A stretch of DNA of 64,000 bases, taken from the NCBI GenBank assembly GCA_016713525.1, contig JADJOZ010000033.1, positions 1 to 64,000 on the forward strand, in the 5' to 3' direction. This DNA is from Bacteroidota bacterium. Lineage in GTDB: Bacteria > Bacteroidota > Bacteroidia > AKYH767-A > OLB10. A program made the position numbers and the translations under genes. The first letter of the stretch is position 1. Each line of letters starts with the position of its first letter. This document shows, in pieces, positions 1 through 10,048 of this stretch. Under the pieces are notes generated by a model. That model was not told the origin of the DNA and did not search any database. It saw nothing but the letters and a program-made list of their open reading frames with translations.

Positions 1-1
1 T

Positions 2-2294
2 TTATCTTGTTCACTTAATCATCTCTACACTCTTCCAGCCTTGCCAGCAGGTTTGCCTTATCTTGACTTAGTATCCGATTCATTAACAAGTCTACCAACA
101 TTACCTTCAACACTTACTTCTTTGAATTGTGGATATAATCTACTAACAAATTTACCATCACTCCCACCTAATTTAAGTTCTTTATACTGTTATCAAAACC
201 AACTTACATTTCTTCCATCGCTTCCATCCACAATAACATACCTGAACATTGGTTGGAATTCCATTAGTAACCTTCCTAATGTGCCGTCAAATCTTTATAA
301 TTTTGATTGCCGTTACAATAATTTTACTAACCTGCCTGTTTTGCCGAATACCTTATCTATAGTAAATTACAGTAATAATCAATTAACGGCTCTGCCGCCT
401 CATTCTTCATACCTGGAAAGAACTTTAGTGTGAAAATAACCCGTTAGCTTCTTTAGCTACGGGCATACCAATCTACTCGTGTATTATCATGCAATGGGAA
501 ACCAACTTACGACAATTCCTACTCAGAATTCCGGGATTACTTCTTTTGATTGTTTGAGAAAATCCTTACCTGCTTACCCGGCATTACCTGCTGGATTATC
601 AACTTTACTCTGACTCCGTAATGTTGTCAGTCTCACTGCAATACCTTCTTCAGTTGACCATGTTTCATGCAAATATAGCGCTGTCAATTCATTGCCGGAT
701 CACCTGACACACTAAACTTCTTCAATATATCATATACTCCGTTAACATGCCTTCATATATTGAAAAATATCTAATCTCTCACGGACTGGCACTACTCTTT
801 CCTATCTTCCCTAACGCTGTACAGATCCAGGAGTTCCACCCTCTGTGACATCTCTCAGCTTGTGTCAACCATCCGGAAATTGTCCTACTTATTGGAATAT
901 TACCGGAAATGTATTTAAAGATGATAATGCTAATTGTGTGAATGACGTGAGTGAGGATGAGCTTAAGATTATACCGGTGAGGCTTTGATTCCGGGTAGCA
1001 TATTTGTTCAGGAATTTTGACCAATAAATTCGGGATTTTTCTTTCCGGACGGGATTTGGAAGTGATGTAAGAGTTGTTACATCGTTTTTACCTTTAATGT
1101 AATTTGCCCGTTATCCTTCAGCTATTCAACCACACTTTCAGCTGCTAATTCATTTGAGAGTCTTGTTGATTTTTGGATTGCAATACAAGCGGCTTTTTGA
1201 TCTCGAAGCAAAAGTATTGCACCTAATGGACTAGTACGGCTTTCCACAGTGCTCTTCGAACACTTATTCTCACGCAGGTTTACATCTCAGAATTATAGCT
1301 CCAACTGCGTTACTACTGCTACGGGAGGTACTGTACGGGCTATATTCAGCCCACGGACCCAATCAGTTATCTATCACACGCAGCGGGTGGGAGTGGCCCT
1401 ACTTTGATTTCGGGAGATACAATTACATGGAACGTTGCTGATTTTACACTTTCCAATCCGAATACAGATTTTAATGTTAACATATTAGAAAGCACACGGC
1501 CAATATTGGTGATACAGTTTGCGTCCAGTTAAATGGCTCCTGCAGTCGATAATAATCAACTAATAATACACTTTCAACCTGTTTCCTTAGTGAATTCCTT
1601 TGATCCAAACTCGAAATTCACTTTAGAAGCTCCCTCAGGTGCAGTAGATACGGCTCAGACAATGGTTCAACTTTACAGTTTAATTTTCAAAATGTCGGCA
1701 ATGGTCCGGCAGAAAATATTTACCATTCTTGATTCTTTGAGCAGTAACTCTGGATGCCTCATCATTAGTTTTCTATCGTCGAGTCACGGAGTAATTACGC
1801 AATTACTTACTGGAAATGTACTTCGTTTAAAGTATCCTGATATAAATCTTCCTGATAGTGTTAACGATGAGCCTCGAAGTCATGGATAGTACAATTTAAA
1901 TTGAGACGAGAAGCAGGATTGCCGGTGGGTACCGTCATCAGCAACAAGGCACATGTTTACTTTAAGTTACCCAATAACCCGGCAATAATCACAAATACTG
2001 TTTTTCGGCAACTCTAACTCTTCCACGTAGGATTAAATGAAATCGAAGTTGATAATTCAATACTTATATTTCCAAATCCATCTGAAGGTAATTTTAACAT
2101 TTTCTTTAGCAAGATCATAAGATATTGTACTATTGAGATATTAAACATGTTTGGAGAAATTATTTTTAAGGTAATATTTTAATACATCTGAAACACATAT
2201 AATTAAAAATGTTTCTGGGGGTATATATTTTTATCCAGAGTTTATGACGGAGAAAAATATAGTTACCCAAAAAGTAATTTTAGGACAAAAATGA
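2..2294 (+). pseudogene. Leucine-rich-repeat T9SS-secreted protein, 5' partial, many frameshifts
   Basis: This is a cell-surface or secreted protein of unknown target. The frame is open from base 2 (no start in the window) to 433 and encodes short leucine-rich repeats of the 'L-x-x-LP-x-LP' type, about 20 residues per repeat. Pieces of the same protein then continue in changing frames: a segment reading GNVFKDDNANCVNDVSE near 900-975, typical of the beta-sandwich domains that follow such repeats; DPNSKFTLEAPSG near 1605-1640 and QNVGNGPAENI near 1690-1720, typical of the DUF7619-like domain; and IFPNPSEGNFNI near 2070-2100, the T9SS type A sorting domain, ending VILGQK-stop at 2292-2294. The order LRR, beta domain, sorting domain is standard for large Bacteroidota secreted proteins. 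At least eight indels or stops interrupt it. I infer sequencing error more than decay because the codon content stays protein-like throughout, but a true pseudogene cannot be excluded. Confidence 0.7.
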
Positions 2295-2405
2295 ATATAC
2301 TGGGTTGTAAGTAGTGGACATCTAGTTTAATGCTCCAGACATGTTTCTCATAAATTACTTGTAAAAGTTAGACTTGAAGCAACAAAAACCGATTTTTGTA
2401 TTTAA

Positions 2406-2693
2406 ATGGATCATTTTTTTCAAAAAGCATATCCAAAACATACAAATATTTATCGATTGTATTTTGCAGTATTGTTTTAGATTTATGCGAGTTATGATGA
2501 CTATGTTTTTATTGAGGAGTATGGATTAAAATTGGACTCTTTAGGACTTTGGTTTGTTTGGTATTTAGTTTACTTAATGGCATTTACTTTATACTACTGG
2601 GTTATCAGTGCGCTATTAATATTTATTTATCATAAATTAGTTAAACCACAAAAGTTAGTTAAGCAACATGAAAAAATGTATTTTGTGAATTAA
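2406..2693 (+). pseudogene. Small hypothetical membrane protein with an in-frame TAG
   Basis: An ATG at 2406 opens a frame of 95 codons ending at TAA 2691-2693, interrupted only by TAG at 2478-2480. The encoded protein has a polar start (MDHFFQKAYPKHTNIY), a hydrophobic stretch ending just at the stop codon, an acidic loop (YDDYVFIEEYG), one long aromatic-rich hydrophobic segment of about 30 residues, and a basic tail (KLVKPQKLVKQHEK). This suggests one or two membrane helices with the C-terminus inside the cell. I do not recognise the family. The matching frame on both sides of the TAG argues that a single base change separates two halves of one gene. Confidence 0.35.
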
Positions 2694-2699
2694 TTTGTT

Positions 2700-3305
2700 T
2701 TCTTGTTATGGCCGAGTCTTTCTGGTTTGTGAGCCTCCTGTGACTTTTACTGATCCACAGCCTCTTGACACAAGAATTTGACAAAAATTCCCCAAACAGT
2801 TACAGGGTCAATATTTTTAAATCTGGATGACATTCAATTCTGATAATTGACGACGTTAATAAAAGAAATATAATTTAGAAGGAAAAAGTACATATTAATC
2901 AACTCGACAAGCTCCTCGAAAATATTTGGTGATACGATTATTAACTTAGAGACCCACCAAGATAATATATTTCCGAGATGGGGACAGTCTGATCCACATG
3001 ACCATTATACTGATACCTTGTTAAAATTGACAACAAGAATGTTATCAGAAAATGGAAGGATACTATTTCTTAAGTACTTGTTATGACGAAACAAGTTGGG
3101 AAGTAAAAAGATTCAGTTTTCAAAGGGACAGCTGTTTTGGAGCAATATCTCAAGCGAACTTGAAATGGAGAATCTCAAGGAAATGACAGAGATGCCTGAT
3201 GATACAGTCCCTCCATTTAAAATAGCAGCTACGAGAAAAAATCGTTTAAAAAATTTGTCAAGAACAATGGATTTGCTGATATCGAAATTTTTAAAAACAA
3301 ATTAA
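2700..3305 (+). pseudogene. Hypothetical secreted protein or lipoprotein, heavily frameshifted
   Basis: The stretch shows coding-like fragments in all three + frames. The last fragment is clear: a frame ending at 3305 encodes ENLKEMTEMPDDTVPPFKIA and finishes with a basic tail (FLKTN-stop). Fragments upstream in other frames read like the same protein (for example YDETSWEVKRFSFQRDS near 3085-3130). A hydrophobic start followed by proline-rich sequence near 2700-2770 suggests export. I do not recognise the product, and the exact start cannot be placed. Confidence 0.3.
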
Positions 3306-3344
3306 ATTACGTTACTCAGGAAAATAATTATTTAACAAACTGTC

Positions 3345-4877
3345 ATGAAAACTATACTTATTTAATATTTATTGATTTTCTTTTCCAAAGTTTGTCAGCC
3401 CAAGTGACATTTCAGAAAGTGTATGCTGGATTATAGTTGTGAATGGGGAGGGGCTGTTCAGGAAACTACAGATGGCGGCTATATTATTGGTGGCACAAAT
3501 GAGGGTCCTGATATGTATTTAGTCAGGGTTGATTTCAATGGTGATTTATTTTGGTCGAAGAGTTATGGAGGGACAAGGTTATGACTTCAGGAACTCTATC
3601 AGACAAACTACAGATGGAGTTTTATTATTGTAGGAAGGACTACGAGTTTTGGTTCGGGCAATAATGATGTTTATGCGGTTAAAACGGATGTAAATGGTGA
3701 TACGCTCTGGTCAAAAACTTACCAGTAAAATCGGTGATGATGAAGGTTATTCTATTTATCAAACAACAGATGGAGGATATATTATTGCAGGAAAAACGAA
3801 TAGTTTTGGTACGTATGATGTTTTTTTTAATCAGAACAGATATATCTGGTAATTCGTTGTGGACAAAACTTACGGAGGATCATTAGGAGATAAAGGCTCT
3901 TTAGTTCAGCAAACATCAGATGGAGGCTACGTTATAGTTGGGGAAACTTCCGTTTCGTACCGGGGCTAACGATGTTTTACTTAATCGAAGTTGATTCAAT
4001 CAGTAGTATGTAACTGGTCAAGAACTTATGGCGAAGCATTTGATGAGCGTGGCTATTCGGTGCAACAAACTTTGGATGGAGGATACCATTGTTGTGGGAG
4101 ACTCAGAACGGATCTTCTGTTTACTTAAGTAAAAACCGAAGCTAATGGAAACGTTGTAGTCAAGATCTATGGCCCTTAGATGATGATAATGGTTATTGTT
4201 TGCAACAAACTTCGGATGGGGATATATTATTGGAGGAGACCATCATCGGTTTTGGCGCACCTCATTCAGGCATATTTAATCAAGACAAATAACACAGGAA
4301 GTACCCTATGGACCAAAACATTTGGCGGCACCGGGTATGATATATTTTTCAGCAGTTGAAGAAACAACCGACGGGGGTTTGTTTTGACAGGATCTATGGG
4401 AGTTTTGGGGAGCTCCTATAATGTTTTTATTTAGTCAAAACGGATATCAATGGAGGAATAGTGGATGTAATGAAATTAGCACAAACTAAATATAACTATT
4501 CCCGGAATAATTCGTAACCAGTCCGGCAACAGCACCACTTCTCCCTAGTTCGGTTGATACTTCGCCTGCTACAGTTATCATTAGCGGTGGGGCGGACAGT
4601 ACTTTATACCGTACCACAGTAGGTATAAATGAATTTAAACGACTGATACATTATTTGCATTTCCAAATCCATTTTCTACAGAACTGCATATCAAAACTGA
4701 GGAAATAAAACGAATTCTGAAATTATATTTTATGATATTGAGTCAAGAAAACTATTGCAACAGAAATTTATAGGGAGATTTCCAATAAGAACAGATCAAT
4801 TTGCGAGGGGTTTGTATATTTACAGGGTGCAAGACCAAAGTGGGTTGATTATAAATGGAAAAATTTTAAAAAATTGA
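3345..4877 (+). pseudogene. T9SS-secreted propeller-like repeat protein, frameshifted
   Basis: ATG at 3345 starts a signal peptide (MKTILI..., then SAQVTFQKVYGG after frame correction). The body consists of repeats of roughly 50 residues with the signature 'TTDGGYIIGG/AGKT...DVFLIRTDxxGNxLWTKTYGG', seen at least five times between 3450 and 4450. This repeat is common in Bacteroidota secreted proteins and probably folds as a beta-propeller. Near 4655-4700 the sequence reads FAFPNPFSTELHIKT, a T9SS type A sorting domain, and the protein ends ...INGKILKN-stop at 4875-4877. The protein should therefore be exported and fixed to, or released from, the cell surface. About ten single-base indels break the frame. 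No catalytic residues are apparent. Confidence 0.65.
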
Positions 4878-5064
4878 AACATTCCCGCTGGGGTGTAAAA
4901 ATGAAATAACTGACTGAACTACAGGAGCATTAATTCTGGAATTTTCAGGTTAGCACAACACTGATTTACGAAATTCTATGATATTGAAGCAGTGTGAATT
5001 TAGGACCAGATAAACGAGATTGAGAGGAGTTTATTTTCAACAGAATATTTAATAAAATTTTAAA

Positions 5065-5634
5065 ATGAAAAGAGGTACATTTATATTATCGGCACTTGCA
5101 ATGCTTCCATTGAGTTTATTTGCTACAATTAAAAACAAGTTTCGTCCAAAAGGACGGAAAAAGGTTTTAAAGTAAGTGCAGGGAAGCCAGATTTGGTGAA
5201 CACTTTAAAATGAAAGGGATTACACTAAATACTTTAAGACATAAAAAATTTCCGGCAGTGATACGGAAAATGATTTAGCTGTATTTGAACAGACAGGACT
5301 CACTCCAAACGGCGGACCACCATTGCATATTCACCCATTCCGAGGATGAATGGTTTTATGTTATTGAAGGAGAATATCTATTTCAGGTTGGGAATGAAAG
5401 GTATAAAATTAAAATAGGAGACACGATTTTCCTCCCTCGTAATGTTCAACATGCTTTTATTCAATTAACAGAAAAGGGAAGATGATAGTATCTTATTTAC
5501 CCGGCTGGAAAAATGGGAAATTTTTTAAGGTTACCGACAAATGGACTTCTCCACGAACAAAGGAAGAAATTGTTAAAGTTTTTGCGGAACATGATATGAA
5601 AGTAGTTGGCGAACCATTGCAACCTGGAAAATGA
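5065..5634 (+). pseudogene. Cupin-domain protein with signal sequence, frameshifted
   Basis: ATG at 5065 gives a hydrophobic leader (MKRGTFILSALAMLPLSLFA). After correction of three or four frameshifts the body contains the cupin metal-binding motifs: PPLHIHPFEDEWFYVIEGEY (near 5320-5370, the H-x-H-x(4)-E motif) and GDTIFLPRNVQHAFIQ (near 5420-5460, the second motif with its histidine). The largest intact piece is 5285-5485. The family includes quercetin-dioxygenase-like proteins, but the sequence does not define a substrate. The end ...VGEPLQPGK-stop at 5632-5634 is natural for the family. Confidence 0.65.
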
Positions 5635-5733
5635 TAGGTCAACTGATGAAGCATGCTTCAATCAATGTTAACTTAAGGCTAATATAAAGGTTTTTAAGTA
5701 AAATAAATTGTTTAAACATTTATTCAATCACTA

Positions 5734-6106
5734 ATGCACGCATTTGTCGACTTCTGGAAAAACTATGCAAAGTTCAGTGGAAAGAACCAGTCGATACGAT
5801 TTTTTGGACTACTGGTTATTAAACTTATTATTATTTTTGATACTACACGAAATCAGGTTCTTGCCTTATGTTTATATCATAAGACAACCTTTTGGAGTTG
5901 GCTATTAATTTCTATCCGAGTTAGCCATTAGATTTCGACGTATGCACGATTTGGAGAAACCCGGCTGGTATTTTTTAATACCTGTTTGTAGATTCATACT
6001 ATCAACTTTATCAGGAAATCCAAGAAGGAATAAGTACGGACAGGATCCGAAGCTAGAAGACTTTATGAGAGAAAGGCTGACTACCACCTTTTCTTTAAAA
6101 GTATAG
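5734..6106 (+). pseudogene. DUF805 family inner-membrane protein, frameshifted
   Basis: ATG at 5734. The N-terminus (FVDFWKNYAKFSGKNQSIRFF) and the later pieces RRMHDLEKPGWYFLIPV (near 5935-5985) and NKYGQDPK (near 6030-6055) are the hallmark motifs of DUF805 membrane proteins: an amphipathic start, an arginine-rich R-R-x-H-D box, and the N-x-Y-G-x-D-P tail. DUF805 proteins have three or four membrane helices and no assigned biochemical role. Two or three frameshifts disrupt the middle. It lies between the cupin gene and a T9SS gene with no obvious link to either. Confidence 0.6.
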
Positions 6107-6136
6107 TTTATTAATTGTATGAATGTTTAGATACAA

Positions 6137-6168
6137 TTTGGAGTGTAAAGGAAAAATCTGTATATTTC
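6137..6168 (+). promoter_or_regulatory. Bacteroidota-type promoter ahead of the 6211 gene
   Basis: TTTG at 6137-6140 is followed after 20 bases by TATATTTC at 6161-6168, one mismatch from TAnnTTTG. The predicted start of transcription is near 6175, giving a leader of about 36 bases before the ATG at 6211. Confidence 0.4.
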
Positions 6169-6210
6169 ACGTATTTAATACCAGAGGGTAAGATTTCAAA
6201 TAGTAAGCAA

Positions 6211-7479
6211 ATGAAACGCATTTTAACAGTACTTCTCTTATTCTTGATTTCTACAAGTGCTCATTCACAGTGGGTTCCAGCTAAATACTGATTCTGTTCG
6301 ACTATTCCGCGATTTACTTTTTGAATAGTGACACCGGATTCGTCTGTGGGGTGAAAATTACACTAGTGGTGATGGTATTATACTTCGTACTTTAGATGGT
6401 GGAGATTCATGGGATACCACCCGTTTGGCTGGAACAGGTTGGTTAATGGATATCCAGTTTTTAAATTCTAATATAGGTTTTACCGGTGGAGAAGATGGTG
6501 GAATTTACAAAACAACAGACATGGGATCCACCTGGACACCGTTTCCAAGTTGTTCATTCCCTTACGATTTTGCTAGTTTTTACTTTCATAACAGTGATAC
6601 AGCCTTTGTTTTGAGTTTTGATGGACAACTTAAAATTTATACCCCGGGAACAATTCCAACTTGCTCAATAATTGGTAATGTAGGGGCGACCGGATTTATT
6701 CCCGGGACAGGTGACGTTAGTTTTTATTCAAACAGTATAGGTTATGTGGCGGAGGAAATGGTAAGTTTCTGAAATCGATTGATTTTGGAAACTCATGGCA
6801 AATTTCAATTGTGACTCCCACTATATATTCATGATGCTAAAATGATTGATTTCAACCAGATAATAATTGTTGGAGGTACCTCATGGACTAATTCAAATGA
6901 ATTTGGAGCATCAACAGTATCATTTGACGGAGGTGTAAGCTGGTCAACCAATAATATATTTTCACCCCATAATATTATGGCAACAGATTTTTATAATAAC
7001 AACTTTGGAATTTGCGTAGGTGGAGCTAATTCCATTTTTCAACTTCACTTACAGCGTGGGTTCAATATGGAGCACAAATGATGCAGGAATGAATTGGATG
7101 CTGGTTGATTCCAATTATTCAGATCAGTTAACGGATATTTTAATTGTTAATGATTCATTAGCATTTGCAGTTGGAATGAACGGAAAAATCTTGAGAAATA
7201 AAGCACTCTTCGGATCAGTGGGTATTGAAGAAGTGAAACAAGAATCAGTAAGTATTTTTCCAAACCCATTTTCCAACTATATTAAAATTGTCCGGGATGA
7301 AAAAACATCAAATTTCCAGTATAAGCATTCAAAATTCTTCCGGGATGCTTGTAAGCAAGAATACATTACTTTCTGGTAAGCAATGGATAGTTGATACATC
7401 ATTGTGGTCAATTGGTGTTACTTTTTACGGATTGTCACTTCAGATCGATCAACAATTCACCAAAATAATTAAAAATTGA
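6211..7479 (+). pseudogene. T9SS-secreted Ycf48/BNR-repeat protein, frameshifted
   Basis: ATG at 6211 gives a clear signal peptide (MKRILTVLLLFLISTSAHSQ). The body carries repeats of the type 'D..GF..GG..G.I..T.DGG..W', characteristic of the Ycf48/BNR seven-bladed propeller families, for example TLDGGDSWDT near 6390 and KTTDMGSTWTP near 6510. The sorting domain reads VSIFPNPFSNYIKI near 7250-7285 and the protein ends IIKN-stop at 7479. Frameshifts occur near 6290, 6755, 6825, 7045 and 7310. The product should be a secreted surface protein. It resembles the intact protein at 10049-12157 in design but is shorter. Confidence 0.7.
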
Positions 7480-7531
7480 ATAGTTATTTATCCCCAGGAC
7501 CCAAATTTATCATACTGTCCGTTATACATAG

Positions 7532-8770
7532 ATGAGAAAAATTATATGTTGCGCAGTTGTATTGATTAGCCTTACTAAAAGCGCTACTTGCCCAGCCATA
7601 TACAGTAGAAAACGGAAAAACCAGACATCGATTTGCACAGTTGAATGTTGGTCTCGATACGTGTATTCTTGTCGGATGGTTCGCAGACACATTTTGTTAA
7701 TTCCGAAGGGCTATTAGAATCGGATGCACTTGAAAACCACACTGAAGCACGAATAATTATTGGGGTTTACATTTCTGGGGTCATGCTGATTTTTACATTG
7801 GGATTCCGTGGTCTCATTTGACAAGAACGGATTTCAGACAGGTGCTGAAACGGGAGCAAAGTATTTTCCATGGCGAATAGAAAGAAATAAAAGTAAGACC
7901 GTTTGTCGGGATGTCGATGTTACCTGTGAGCTATAAGCAAGGAGAAGGAACAACTATGAAGCGGTTCAAATATCCAATCATGGGTGGAGTTGTATATAAC
8001 AATAAGAATCATTTGCTGGAACTTAGTGGGGATATAACTACAATAATTCAGGGACTTACTACATCACCGAGAATCAAAAAGTAGATCTAAAAACTCAGCC
8101 ATTCTGGATTTCTTTAGGATATAAATTCATGATAGAAACCACGCTTAGTGCAGAAAAAGATTGGCAAAGTGGCAGGACGAAATTACTTACGGATACTTTG
8201 TCACGGCGTAAAAAACTAAACGGATTAACCCTTGCAATTGGACCTTCCGCAGCCTTTTATTTGAAAGAATCCGTCCATAATGAACAAGTTGCGCCATATG
8301 CAGATCAACATAAGAGCGCTGACATTTTTCCAGAGTTCGCATTAGGATATTATTTTCATAAACCGGATATTCACTTTGGATTAGCTTACAGAAATATAAA
8401 GAGCGAGTTGAAAGCATTTAGTTTTAGTCAGAAAGCATCGCGCCAAGCGTATACATTGGAGGCATATAAGTTTTTTGCAGATTACCATGGGTTTGCCGTA
8501 TTTGCAGGGCCCGCTTTGAGTTATGAGCAGCTTGAAGTTACCGAAACCAACAAACAATTGCCAGACAAAGGCTTTTTTAATGGTTTTAAACCCGGATTAA
8601 CTTTTGGTTGGGACATCAGACCAAATCGATTGCAATCGTGGTACCTGCGTACTAATTTGAGATATTTCCCAAATTTAAATGTGGAGATGTCGGATGGGAA
8701 AAATGTAGCATTAGATCAACTGGAGTTTAATTTTATACAATTAGTGGTATTTCCGGGTAGGATGTTTTAG
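7532..8770 (+). CDS. Hypothetical outer-membrane beta-barrel protein, frameshifted 5' half
   Basis: ATG at 7532 opens a leader (MRKIICCAVVLISLT); after several frameshifts up to about 8100 the frame is clean from 8129 to the stop at 8770. The intact C-terminal part (213 residues) has alternating aromatic and polar residues, repeated 'Y-x-F-x-x-x-x-L' strands and a C-terminal FPGRMF, consistent with an outer-membrane barrel. Pieces of the 5' half read FAQLNVGLDTRVFLSD and KVRPFVGMSMLPVSYKQGEG, again strand-like. I do not recognise a specific family; a surface porin or OmpA-barrel-like protein is the best guess. Confidence 0.5.
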
Positions 8771-9149
8771 GGTTTATATGCCCAATTCTTTTGTTGGAAT
8801 GGAGCTGCCTCACTTGGTTACGTAGTTGACTGAAAAGGTAAGCACAATTACTTTATTGACATTAATCAACTTCCCTGTTGACATATATCATATACCTTCC
8901 CACTTTTAGTATATAGTTTTGAATAATGATTTGGGGCAATTGGTTGAGGTAGTAACCATTGTTGGGGTGTGGACTTCTAGTTTTTATATGCTAAAAATCG
9001 GACTAAGTGTTACGCAAATTATTTTTATTTACTGGGATTGGATTTCTGTTTTTAGTGTCTCTTTTAGGACAGGGCAAGCAAGATACCATCAGACTCAAAT
9101 ATTTTGTTAACACCTCATTGTTGTAATTAATCATCTTAAACATAAAATC
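8771..9149 (+). other. Gap with a possible gene remnant, no confident gene
   Basis: This 379-base stretch holds no gene I can support. A segment at about 9027-9120 reads, in one frame, a hydrophobic run followed by LLGQGKQDTIRLKYFVNTSLL and a stop, which looks like the start of a secreted protein cut short. The apparent frame at 8919-9110 is not convincing: it switches to this better frame partway and lacks a clear start signal. Confidence 0.3.
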
Positions 9150-9521
9150 ATGAAAAAGAAAAACATTTATTTGATGTCAGTGCTGCTCATGTTATTTCTC
9201 AGTTCCTGTGGAATAAACTCAGCAATTATTCTGAACCACAATCAAGCTGGAACAGAAGTTCAGTTGAGTCAAAACAACTTTAAGGTAATTGATCGGGTCA
9301 GTGGTAGTGCTGAAGTGGTTTACATGTTTGGAATTGGAGGGCTAAATAAAAGGCAACTATTCAGTAACGCCTACTCAGAAATGATGAAAAATGCTAATTT
9401 ATCAAATGGGTCCAAAGCTATAGCCAATGTGATTACAGAAGAACACATCAGCGGCGTTCCTCCTTTTTTTATGAGAAGAACTGTAACCGTGAGTGCCCAT
9501 GTAGTTGAATTTACAAGGTAA
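9150..9521 (+). CDS. DUF6567 family lipoprotein
   Basis: A 123-residue lipoprotein of unknown function. The leader MKKKNIYLMSVLLMLFLSSC ends in the lipobox LSSC, so the mature protein should begin at Cys20 and be lipid-anchored. The body matches what I know of DUF6567: an 'NFKVIDRVSGSAEV' stretch, the signature FGIGGLNKRQLFSNAYSEM, and a C-terminal strand pair ending TVTVSAHVVEF. Length fits the family, which is confined to Bacteroidota. It is the first gene after the damaged 5' region with an uninterrupted frame. It is monocistronic by spacing (about 140 bases to the next gene). Confidence 0.75.
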   Translation: MKKKNIYLMSVLLMLFLSSCGINSAIILNHNQAGTEVQLSQNNFKVIDRVSGSAEVVYMFGIGGLNKRQLFSNAYSEMMKNANLSNGSKAIANVITEEHISGVPPFFMRRTVTVSAHVVEFTR

Positions 9522-9660
9522 TTTCGGAAATATGAAAGCTGTAACAAACACATACTGTTGGGCGTCTTCCTTTTATCAGTTGTAGTTCTTGCTATTATAC
9601 TTTGGCGAAAAGAAAATCATAAGTACTGCAATATTTATATAACTTAAGTTATTAGTAATT

Positions 9661-9852
9661 ATGAAAAAAAAGAAGATTAAATCCAAAGTATCAAAATTGA
9701 ATAAGGAATGGCATCTATCCCATGTTATGCCAAAGAATGCTACCATTGAACAGCGAATAGAATGGCATTTGGCGCATAAGGCCAATTGCTCATGTCGGGG
9801 TATCCCTGAAAAACTTAAAGAGGAAATGAAGAAAAGGCATATTGCTTATTGA
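9661..9852 (+). CDS. Small basic conserved hypothetical protein
   Basis: A 63-residue, lysine-rich protein. It contains two copies of a short motif, EWHLSHVMPKNATIEQRI and EWHLAHKANCSCRGIP, so 'E-W-H-L-x-H' is repeated about 25 residues apart, followed by a C-x-C pair. Small proteins with this repeated motif are, to my knowledge, scattered through Bacteroidota genomes with no assigned role. The two cysteines and repeated histidines could bind a metal, but this is inference. ATG at 9661 is preceded by AT-rich sequence without a strong ribosome-binding site, as is usual in this phylum. Confidence 0.55.
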   Translation: MKKKKIKSKVSKLNKEWHLSHVMPKNATIEQRIEWHLAHKANCSCRGIPEKLKEEMKKRHIAY

Positions 9853-10048
9853 TACATAGCAAAGGCAATGCAGATCTTGTGATTTATTAATGAGTTTAAT
9901 AAGTTCATAAGTGGTTTCACATAGGGTACTGCTTCCTGAAGGTATGATATGTTTTTCTACATCATCTCTACATTCAGTTTGCTATATAAAATTAAAAGCA
10001 GAAATTATGAGTAATATTTACTATTTATTGAAAACCCATTATTTTAAA

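Noticed and set aside
41..433. CRISPR-like repeat array
   Set aside because: The periodicity comes from leucine-rich repeats in an open frame; the DNA repeats are imperfect and not separated by unique spacers.
8919..9110. 63-residue gene
   Set aside because: A different frame in the same stretch looks more coding-like, and neither has a credible start and stop.
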